The notes under the pieces: generated by a model
Told to the model about the DNA's origin: nothing
Database searches by the model: none
The model's input: only the letters and a program-made list of their open reading frames with translations
Position numbers and translations under genes: made by a program
Source of the DNA: an uncultured Lachnospiraceae bacterium
GTDB taxonomy: Bacteria; Bacillota; Clostridia; Lachnospirales; Lachnospiraceae
Direction of reading: 5' to 3'
DNA: 64,000 bases
Assembly: GCA_910588955.1 (NCBI GenBank)
Contig: CAJURQ010000001.1
Location: forward strand, 62,001 to 126,000
Part shown: positions 8,706 to 18,600 of the stretch, one piece after another
Position numbering within the stretch: the first letter of the stretch is position 1
Layout of the letters: each line of letters begins with the position of its first letter

Positions 8706-9311
8706 ATGGCGGGCATTTTCGTACTGGATACACTGGTGACGACGTATGCCGCGGGAAGCGGCGGAAAAAATGTCGGGGGGGGGTTAACCAATCCTGACTA
8801 TGAGGTAAATCAACAAATTTTTGATAGTTCAGCAGCCGGCGCGGATACTGCGACAGAGGCTGTTTCTATCTATCATGCTCTGAAGACAGGGCAGTCTGCA
8901 GACAATTCTTATATCGGATATGAACAGCATGGGTTATATAATAATCATGCCCTAGATTTCCATGAAACAGATGTAAATAAACAGATGATTCCTATGAGTC
9001 AAACGACAATAGTGCCAAATGACGATATGGAAGAAGAAAAGGATTCCCCGGATGACGATGCGGGAAAGGAGGAGACACCTCCAGGTGACGGTACGGGAGA
9101 AGATACGACACCTCCGGATGCGCCGGTAGATGATCCGTCTGATTCGGATATGAGTGATGAGGAAGAAAATCCGTCTGAGACAGATCAGGATAATACGGCT
9201 GCGGATGATGAGGACGAAAGCGATATGCAGGACGATCCGGCAGATGATACAGAGGCACCGGAGACGAGCATAAAACCGGAAAAAGCCGTTAAGGGAGATG
9301 ACTGCGGCTGA
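8706..9311 (+). pseudogene. Fragment 1: signal peptide end and acidic linker
   Basis: The frame carries the hydrophobic signal region ending near TTYAAG and then a low-complexity Asp/Glu/Pro/Thr-rich stretch of about 100 residues, probably a flexible stalk next to the cell wall. ATG 8706 lies inside the signal peptide, so it is not the true start. Removing one A from the run 9280-9284 would carry the frame into the leucine-rich part. Confidence 0.6.
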
Positions 9312-10068
9312 GTCAGATTTTACATATACGACGGTGGACAATACAGCTATGGTTACCGGATATACGGGAAGTGAAACAGAACTGGTGATTCCTGATACGC
9401 TGGGTGGATATACGGTTACTTCGATTGGAAATAGGGCGCTTTGGCAGAATCAAACCTTTGTGAGTGTTACGATACCTGAGACAGTTACGTCGATTGAAGA
9501 GTATGCATTCTGGAAATGCACGGCTTTGGAAACGGTCAGTATTCCGGGTGGAGTGACAAAGATAGGAAACAGCGTATTTAAGGACTGTTCCAAACTTGCC
9601 AATATTACTCTGCCCAAAAATCTGATTGAAATAGGTGAGGGAGTGTTTGAAAACTGCACCGCATTGACAGAAATTGAGCTTCCAAAGAGTCTGGTGACGA
9701 TGCCGAATAAACAGTTATTTAAAAACAGCGGTCTGACAAGTGTAAGCTTTGAGGATGGTACGGAAATTGTGGCGGAGAACATACTAAGCCAGTGCTCGAA
9801 GCTGCAGTCTGTTACGCTGCCGGAATCTGTCAGGGAGATTGGTGTGTCTGCGTTTTGGGGCTGTACCGAGTTGACAGAAGTGAGGATACCTGATGGGGTG
9901 ACGAAGATAGGAAGCAGTGCATTTGCTCAATGTATCGGTCTTACGACAATCACCATTTCGAGGTCTGTAACCGCGATTGCGGAGACGGCGATCGACTATT
10001 CTTATCTGGCAACAAAGCTGACAAGTTCGTGGTGTCAGAGGCACCTACGCGTAGGAGTGGGCGAGTGA
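9298..10068 (+). pseudogene. Fragment 2: BspA-type leucine-rich repeats
   Basis: After the entry sequence DFTYTTVDNTAMVTGYTG come about seven LRR_5 repeats of the form CTALETVSIPGGVTKIGNSVFKDC, each about 23 residues. The repeat array ends in a scrambled tail from about 10020. The expected array end (SEGTYAEEWASERNVNFEEI) can be rebuilt only by changing frames twice and reading TAG 10052 as GAG. Confidence 0.7.
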
Positions 10069-10111
10069 GAGAAACGTTAATTTTGAAGAAATCACAATTC
10101 CGGCAACGGAG

Positions 10112-11377
10112 GTGAAGCTAAATAAGACAGAGCTTTCCCTGTATAAGCGGGACAGAGCAGAACTATTCCTGAGTGTGAAGCCGATCGACTTTACGGACGA
10201 AGTAGTGTGGAGAAGTCTGGATGAAACGGTTGCGGAGGTGACAAACGAGGGGCTGGTTACCGCCATTGGCGTCGGTGTCACAAAAATTCGGGTGACAGTC
10301 GGCGAAAAGGAGCTTTTCTGCGAGATGACAGTGGTACAGCCGGTAGAATCGATCAGCTTGGATAAGTACGAGCTTGAACTGGAAGCATGGGAAACAGACT
10401 TATTGACGGCGAAAGTCTATCCTGAGGACGCGCTGGAAAAGGATGTTACATGGAGCTCATCCGATGAAAAAATTGCGGTTGTCAATCAGGATGGTGAGGT
10501 AAAGGCGCTGAAGAAAGGGACGGCGGAGATTTATGCGACGGCAGTTGATGGCAGCGGTTCCTGCGGAAGTTGTACTGTGACGGTAACCAATAATGGATAT
10601 CTGTGCACAAGCGTGGAAGAATTGGAAAGCCCGCATGATTATCTCCCCGACTGTACGGACTTTTGGATTTATACGAAGGAAGGTGCGGAAAAACTGGAGG
10701 TTACCTTCGACGAGATGACGAAGGTAGAAGATGGGTTTGAATATATCGAAGTTTATGACGGAAAGAATAAGCGGATCGGAAGGTATACCGGTACGCAGTT
10801 GGCGGGGAAAACCGTTGTAGTTTCAGGAGATACGGTCAAGATCCGTCTGGTAACGGATGAAAGAGGCTGTATGTGGGGCTTTAAAGTGGTATCGGTGACC
10901 AATCCGGACGGCGTTCTGGAGAGCGATATTCCGGAGAATGGCAAGATACCGGAAGGTATGTGGATTGCAGGTCTTTCCAAAGACGGTTATGCGTATACAG
11001 GAAAGGCAATCAAGCCTGACATTCGTGTGTATGATGGAAATAAGCGCTTAAGAGTTGGAACGGATTATACAGTAGCCTATAAGAACAATACTAAGGCGAA
11101 CGATGCGACCGTGGCAAATACCGCGCCTACGCTCACAGTGACGGGAAAGGGCAATTACTCGAAGAAAGTCCCGCTCACATTCGCCATCAACCCGGTTCAT
11201 TTGACAGACAGCACTGTGACAGCGGAGGATATCCTGTTTGCGCCTAATAAAAAAGTACAGAAGGCGGCGCCGACAGTGATGTTTGCAGGCAAGAAGCTGG
11301 GTAAGGGACGGGATTATGACGTTGCCTATCCGGATACGAAAGAGGGGCATATAAAGAGGCGGGTATCTATGATGTGA
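10112..11377 (+). pseudogene. Fragment 3: Big_2 Ig-like domains, CUB-like domain and first C-terminal repeat
   Basis: The open frame in fact continues upstream to 10055. It holds two Big_2-type domains (VWRSLDETVAEVTNEGLV; VTWSSSDEKIAVVNQDG), then a CUB-like domain (FWIYTKEGAEKLEVTF, YIEVYDGKNKRIGRYTGTQL), then a repeat with TDYTVAYKNN and VTGKGNYSKKV. It runs off at GGGG 11344-11347. One added G gives EGAYKEAGIYDVTLTGKGNF and restores the repeat. Confidence 0.7.
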
Positions 11378-11982
11378 CGCTGACGGGAAAAGGAAACTTT
11401 ACGGGGACGATCACGGTGAAGATCAATATTACGGAGCAGAACCTGATCGCAAAAGCAAAAGTAAACAAGATACCGAATAAACCCTATGATAAGGTGAACA
11501 AGGCGGAGGATTACAGGGTTACGCTGACAGAAAACGATCTGGTGGTGTACATGAAGAAGGTGACTGAACCGTTAAAGCTGGGCGAGGACTATGACGTTGC
11601 ATACGAGAACAATGACAAAGTAGGGACAGCTACGGCGATCATCACAGGGAAAGGCAATTGCATCGGAACAAAACGCGTTACCTTTAAAATTACGGGAACG
11701 GCGCTAAGGAAGGCAACGGTAAGCGGGATACCCGCCACAACAGTCTATAACGGCGAAGCACAAACATCAAATATTACGGTGACGCTGCTTGGTACAAGGC
11801 TGGAGGAGGGAACGGATTATACCGTTACCTATGCCAAGAATCAGGATGCGGGGAAGGCGACCGTTACCATAGCGGGTATCGGTAAGTATACGGGAACCAT
11901 CAAAAAGACCTTTAAGATCACGGCATGCGAACTGAAGCAGTCTATGCTTTCTTCCGCTAATGTATGGACGGCAAAGTATTAA
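11374..11982 (+). pseudogene. Fragment 4: C-terminal Ig-like repeats
   Basis: Two to three repeats of about 80 residues with the pattern EDYDVAYENNDKVGTATAIITGKGN. The frame really begins upstream of 11374, in AYKEAGIYDV. It ends in TAA 11980-11982 after SSANVW, where one missing base before ATG 11964 would continue into fragment 5. Confidence 0.65.
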
Positions 11983-12413
11983 AAGCCAATACGGATTATA
12001 CGGTCGCGTACAGACTGGACGGGTCAAGCGGTACGCTGCTCGATAATAAGAGCATCGTAGAAGCGGACAAAGAAGTGTATGTGACTGTTACCGGAAAAGG
12101 CAAATACAGTGGCACCCTGACAGTCAAATACCGTGTGGCAAAAAATAAGTTCCAGAGTCTGGTGATTACGATCGACCCGCAGGCATATACCGGCAGGGAG
12201 ATCAAGCTCTCGAAAGAATCGATTCATGTGAAGGTAAAGAAAGCCGATCAGAATGAACTCGTTATGGGAACTCTTTTTGAAATCGTGGAAGGCAGCTACT
12301 CGAACAATATCAAAAAAGGAACTGCCAGCGTCAGGATCAGAGGTCTTGGTGATTATGGCGGTGAGAAGATCGTGAAGTTTAAGATCAATACAAGGGATAT
12401 CCTGTTTCAGTAA
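11964..12413 (+). pseudogene. Fragment 5: last repeats and C-terminus
   Basis: The final 149 residues hold two more repeats of the same family (NTDYTVAYRLDGSSG, VTGKGKYSGTLTVKY) and stop 11 bases before a rho-independent terminator. No sortase motif, membrane segment or SLH domain is present at the end. Confidence 0.65.
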
Positions 12414-12424
12414 AGCAGGTTGAA

Positions 12425-12473
12425 AACTTCCTGACTGATGTTTCATTTCAGAATGTCGGTCAGGAAGTTTTTT
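12425..12473 (+). terminator. Rho-independent terminator
   Basis: AACTTCCTGAC (12425-12435) pairs with GTCAGGAAGTT (12459-12469) and is followed by a T run. It separates the broken surface gene from the giant one. Confidence 0.85.
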
Positions 12474-12530
12474 GTGTATTTAGATGATTAATAAGGCTAA
12501 AAAACTCTGTTTTTTCTCGATTTCTATGGC

Positions 12531-12564
12531 TTGTTGCGGATCAGTTTCTATCTTATAATAGAAA
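12531..12564 (+). promoter_or_regulatory. Promoter of the giant surface protein gene, with inverted repeat
   Basis: TTGTTG (12531-12536) and a perfect TATAAT (12554-12559) are 17 bases apart. An inverted repeat TTTCTA (12545-12550) / TAGAAA (12559-12564) straddles the -10 and could be a regulator site. Confidence 0.65.
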
Positions 12565-12609
12565 CATTGGAATACTATGGCAGGTTTGATGAGGAAAAGG
12601 AGAGATATT

Positions 12610-15600
12610 GTGTTTAAGAGGATTTTGACAGTTACTTTGGCAGCCGTTTTGACTTTGGAAACCCCGCTGACGGCATACGCAGCGCAGACAGCTCCTGTGC
12701 AGATGGAGGAGAGCGTCGAAGGAATAGAAAAATCTGTGGAAGATATTGCTGAAAATGACGAAATAACAGGGGGAAAAACCGAAAATCCGTCAGAGGAAAA
12801 AACGTCCGAAAAAGCTGATGAATCTGAGAAAGATCCGGAAGAACCGGAGCAGCCTGAGGGGGGTGAGATACCTGATACAGGAGAAGAAGATTCTAAGAAT
12901 CCCGACACAGGGGATGAGCCTTCGGATGATTCTGAGAATCCCGATACAGGGGATGAGTCTTCGGATGATTCTGAGAATCCCGACACAGGGGATGAACCTT
13001 CGGATGATTTTGAGAATCCCGACATAGAAGATGAAATTTCCGATGAGCCTGTGGATAATGAACAGGAAGAAGACATTCCCCCTGTGGAGGCAGAGGAACC
13101 TGAGCAACCCGAGGAGACAGAAGTCACCGTCTCTGAGAACAGCGTGTCGGATAATGCGCTGTCTGCGACGGTTTTTTCCGTGCGCGCTTCCGAGGAAACC
13201 GTGACGGCGCTTTCCTTTGATGCGCTTTCCGGCGACGGCGTACAGGTCACGCTGCCGGCAAAAACCGACGACAGAAACCATTATGTGTGGTACTCCTTTA
13301 CCGCGCCTAAGGATGGAAGATATGCCTTTTATACCGAGGAGGCTTTTCCCTATGTCGCTTATTTCTATCTGTGTGCGGAGCCGGACGAGGATACGCGCAT
13401 ACGAAATGGTACGCCGCAGAAAAGCCATTCGCTCTGTACCACGACGAACTATATGTATCAAGGAGAAACCCTGTATATAGGGGCTTATACGGTGGAAACA
13501 GACGAGGACCCCGTTTTTACCCTGCGGGCGGCAGAACAGACCACGTTTACGAAAAACAACGACGGAACTTATACGGCGGCACTGCCGGACGGGGATTCGA
13601 TTACTTTGAGGACGAGAACGGGAAAAAGCCGTTTTCAGGTAGAGATGGTGAAGACCACTTCGCCGCAGTGTGATCTGATTCCTTACTACTGTCCGGCGGA
13701 TCATTCGGAGGGCGATCAATATAGTGGTAATGAGGCGGATACGAGCGTGCAGGGAGCAACGGCGTGCACAAGTGCGCTTCCCGGGGGAAGCTATGATGTG
13801 GCATTTATGGTTACCCGCTGCACATTTGAGAATCAGTTTGCGGCGCTTCTCACCGGCATGGAACCGTTTGTCATAGAAGGGGCGAACAGTGAGGACATCA
13901 TGTATGTGCATAATGCCGTGTGCGAGGAGAGCTCGATTGCGCTGGACATGGAGTCTCTGGTGCGGGACAGCAATGACATGGAAGTCTGGTGCCATGATGC
14001 GGACAGCGGCGAAAAGATAGGAAATGAGATTACGGTCAATCCGTGGATGACTTACAAATTTGAGGAACTGGACGCCGGGACGGAATACCGGTTTGATATT
14101 CGTGACGCGGACGAAGACAGGATACTGAAATCGCTGACTTACAGCACGAAGGCGGCGAGTGTACAGATCGAGGATGCCACAGCGGAGATTTCGGATGATT
14201 TTTCCAAACTGACGATAAAAATAAAGCCCTCCTATCAGGGAACGGAAGGCGAGGGGAAGATTTGCTGGAAACTGACGGATTCTCTTGGACGGGTGCACGA
14301 GGACGACTACGGGACGATCGATCTTAGCGAGAAGGATGCGCAGGGATATTTTACGAAGGAAATCGATGCTGCCATAGACAGGATCTGTCTGACGGCGGGG
14401 GCGGAATATTCCATACAGGTTAGTATGCAATTTACGTCGGAACAGAAAACGGTTTTCACGACGACAAAGGTTGTCAAGGTCAAGGCGCCGGAGCAGGCTT
14501 CTGTAGAAGAGTCGGATATCACTTTTGAGGTCAGGCAGGCAGAACGGGATGCTGCCGGCAAACCACAGGTCGATTTAACCGTGAAAGTGCAGGGACTTGC
14601 GGAAGCTTCTAAAGCGTGTTATTTTTTCCGGTCGGTGCGGGCAGAAGGGGAGGACTATTCGGGAAGAACTCTGTTTTTGGAGGCGGGAGAAGCGAAAGAT
14701 AAAGTTACCCTGTGGACGACGGCATTGGGCGGGAAGTATGAGTTTATCCTGTCTGTGGGCGGCAGTACGATAAAGGCGACTCTCCCTATCGAAAATGAAC
14801 TTGGCGTGCGTCTGAAGCGGGTAGAGAAAGCGACGGATGAAACAGGGGCGTTTCATTTTGTGCGCACCTATGAGATCGACGGGAAGGAGAACCTGACAGG
14901 CACTTATTATCTACAGTTACAGGCGCTTCCACTCACGCCCGGCAGCAGTGTACTGCCTTATGAGAGCATAGGGAAAGCGGTGGAGTTAACTCAGGCGAAC
15001 GGCTATCAGGCAACGGTTTCCACGCTGGATACCGGCTGGGTATCGGAGCAGGATATCGATTACAGCCTGCGTATCGTGTTGAGCGAGACAGAAAACATCA
15101 GCTACGACGCGAATCTGCTGGCTGTGGCTTATGACAGCCTTCACACCGGAAAACCGCATTTTATATTGGAGAAACTGAGCAATTCTTCCCCTACATCCCA
15201 GAGCTATCAGGTGAGCCTTGCGGAAGAAGATGCGGCGGTTTTGAGAGCGCATGAGCTGCGTGTTCCCATATATTGTTATCTTCGGGAAGCGGGCAGGCAG
15301 ACTTACACGCAAATTGTTAGGAATCAACAATTGCAACCGAAAGAAGACGGCAATGAAGATTATAGTACAATAGTGACGTTTTCCGGGCTGAAGGCGGATA
15401 CGGAATATGAGTTTTCCCTGCGGGATCATAGCGGGGAGACGGCTTATGCGACGAATCAGTTTCGGACGGCGAAAGATACCCGGGCTGTGACGATCTCAAA
15501 GACGGAAGTTTATGTGGATCGGGTGAAGCTTTACTATACCCTGAGCGGGTTTGACAAGTATACACAGGATTATGTGGTGTGCTATTACAGACGGGCGGGC

Positions 15601-18600
15601 GTTTCCGGAGCATGGAAGTCGAACAACGCATGGCCTGCAAAGAAAGACGACTATTTTACACTGTCGGGTTTGAAAGAAAACACGGCATATGAGTATTTGA
15701 TCGGTATTGGGAAACAAAGTGATGACGTTCCTTATCTGACACATACGGTGAGAGGTACGGTTACGACAAGAGTTGACACGCGGCGCATCGAGGTCAGCGC
15801 AAAGACCCGTATGACGTCTGCCGAGATCACTTATCAAATGTTTAATATGGATGTGACCGGCAACAATATCGTAACGTTCTTCTGGCGCGAGAAAGGACAG
15901 GAGCAATGGAAGAAGGAGGCGGAGGAGCAGTATTTTACGAACGAGGAGAGGAAGACTCTTTCGCTGAGCGGACTGAAGGAAAATACGGTCTATGAGTATC
16001 GGGTCGGGTTCACGAAACCCTGGTCTGTACCGACGGATGATTTGATGCACGTCGCGGAGGGAACATTTCAGACGGTGGAGGATCGGCGGACGGTGGAAAT
16101 CGTTCCGGAGGTGAAAGCCTATTCCGCGAAGATACGTTATACGTTAAGCGAAATGAAAGGGGCGGATGACGGCTGGTTCGTATGCTATCTGAAAAAGGCT
16201 TCCGATGCAGAAAACGGCGCAGGAAAGATGGTGTATACGGCAAAGATGGGAGAAGATGCGGCGGAAGATACCTTTAAGCTTGAGGAACTGGAGGAGGAGA
16301 CGGCTTACGAATTGACTGCGGGTTTTGGTACGGAAGAAAATGCCGCCGCAGACAGTTTAAAGCGTGCAAAAACATTTCCGTTTACGACCAATCCTGACAG
16401 CCGCAGCCTGTCAGAGGCGAAGGCGGAAGTTACGGATGCAAATGTCACTCTGCAGGTAAAGTTTGCCGGGAATCTGGAGAAACACGCTTCTTATGTCCAT
16501 TTTTTCTATCGTGAGAAAGGACAGACAGCATATGAAAAGACCGGTCGTATCGTAAACGTGAGCGGCGTAGAGGAGGAAACCGTTGCGGTGACGTTCAGTG
16601 CTATGTCGCTGTTAAAAGAGACGGAGTATGAGTTTGCGGCGGTCATGACCAATGATGGGACGTGTGAGAAACCAGAAGATGTGACAAGAGACGCTTATAA
16701 GGCTTTTGGCAGCTTTATTACGGCGGAGGCGGTGAAGCCTGTCAAACTGATCATATCGCAGGAACAGCTATATTTGAACGCGAATGCGTTATATAAAAAT
16801 GAAAAAGGCGTTGGCTTTGATTACTTGAATGTGAAGTGGGAGCCGCTTGAGGCGGATGCCGATCTGGTCTGGAAAAGCAGCGATGAGGCGGTTGTCACAG
16901 TGACAGAGGATGGTAAAGTGTCCGCCGCGGCGGCAGGCAAAGCTATGATTACTGCCACATCCGTTTATGACAGTGACGTGTCTGTTTCCTGTGAGGTGAC
17001 GGTTGGCGATTATCTGATCGGCAGGAAAGGCGCGGACGGCAGCATCTCTCCCGTGGAGGATGCGAGGCTGACTGCGGCAAGGGGCGTCTCCTGCGAGGGT
17101 TATGTCCTCTGCAAAGCAGCGGATGGAAATCTCACGGAGGTTTTGGCTTCAGAGATCATTTCGCGTAATGAATCGATTGCACAGTGGGTGGATGGTGTGA
17201 TCGAGACAAAGCGTGCGGGCGAAACAAAACTGGTGTTCACGTCGGAGGCAGACCGGGTGCAGGCTTTCCTGACGGTTTCTGTGCAGCCTTCCACCGGCAA
17301 GGGTTTTGCAATCACAGGATTTCGATCGAATTATGATTCCGGCCGCTCTTATCAGGCGTTGAGGGCGGAGGAGAAGGACGCCGGAGGGCGTGAGCAGTAT
17401 ACGATGGCATATTCATCGGGAAAGAATATTTCTTACACCGCATTGGGGGAGATTATGCCTTCCCGTCCCGGATTTGACAGCAGGGACTTCAATTGGAGCA
17501 TTGATCAGTCCGATGTGGCGACAGTGGACGGGAGTGGGAAGGTGAAACCCCTGAAAGCAGGCGATGCCGTGCTTCGCGTGGTGCCGAAAAACGCGGATGA
17601 AGATGCGCTCTACAAGACGCAGGTCTGCGAGATCGCGCTGCATATCAAAGAATTGCCGCCACAGGGGAAAAGCAGCTTATTCTATGCGCTGGAAAATACC
17701 CATAAAAAGCTGGGCGATGTAAAATTCCCCGAGGATTGGGCAGGGTGGAAATGGCAATCCCCCGACACGCCCCTTGTAATCAACGGGGAGAACAGACAGT
17801 CTTATTCGTTTCCGGCAGTTTATACAGGAGATACTTATTATCCGCATGAAAGGCTCGTCAGTGTGCAGATCGGCAGGGTGACGGGAATTACAGCCTATGA
17901 GAAGGAGGACGGAAATCACAACAACGTGCTGGAGGTGGGAACTGCGGACGGTGAGGGAAATCCGACCGAAGGCTCCGACTCCCTGACGCTGTGCGTAGAT
18001 TCCCTTTTCCGAGGGGACATCAATCGCAGGGAGAGCCTGAACTATACGTGGAAGGTGGAAGTGAATCAACCGACAGGGCTTGTCCTGAAAGAAGGGGAGT
18101 TCAGACTGGCGGCTGATGGACGGCTGCAGAAGACCTTTACCGTGACGGCGGTGAAAAAAGGTAACTATACCCTGACACCTGTTATTAAAGTGACGGATCC
18201 CAAGACGAAGCGGGAGAAGGTGCTGGCAAAGACCAGTTTTAAGATTAAGGCTGTGGAGGAAAAGCAGGCGTATGTTACGCTAGTGCCTGAGGAGACCGTA
18301 GGTGTTCAGGTGGAAGAAGGCGGAAGGATCGTGGCGTATGTTGACGGGGATGTCAAAAGCCTGCGCATCGGGACAAAGCTCCTTGACAGAATGGGGACGG
18401 AGACGGTTTTTGATAAGCTGAAACTTGCATGGAGCGTATCTGATAAAAAGGTCGCCACGGTGCAAGCGTCCAAGGATACGCACTCGGCGGAGGTAAAATT
18501 CGTCGGGGAGGGGCATGTGATCCTGACGGCGAAGGCGAAAGATAAGGCGGGTCATACCGCGACAGCACAGATCGAGATCAGAAACCGTGCGCCGAGAGTC

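Larger units (their letters stand above)
8677..12413 (+). pseudogene. Large BspA-like / Ig-like surface protein gene broken by several frameshifts and a nonsense codon
   Basis: One gene in pieces. AGGAG precedes ATG 8677. MVFK is read, then the frame must shift by one base (adding an A to AAA at 8686-8688) to give MVFKRFLPVVMAGIFVLD..., a signal peptide closely matching that of the next gene (VFKRILTVTLAAVLTLE). Order of parts: signal peptide, acidic Asp/Glu/Pro linker, BspA-type leucine-rich repeats, Big_2 Ig-like domain, CUB-like domain, then several repeats of the DYTVAYKNN...VTGKGNY type. Breaks: near 8688; near 9280-9309; one around 10005-10020; near 10040 (GG for GGG); TAG at 10052-10054 where the repeat pattern predicts GAG; 11344-11347 (GGGG for GGGGG); just before 11964. 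Repaired, the protein is roughly 1,240 residues, secreted, with no LPxTG or SLH anchor. Confidence 0.8.

Noticed and set aside
12898..13014. Possible CRISPR array
   Set aside because: The 39-bp units are directly joined with no spacers, are in frame and code for an acidic peptide repeat. No cas gene is near.
12790..14430. 546-residue minus-strand open frame within the giant surface gene
   Set aside because: It mirrors the acidic repeat and Fn3 region, is rich in Arg and Ile from antisense codons, and has no recognised motif or binding site.
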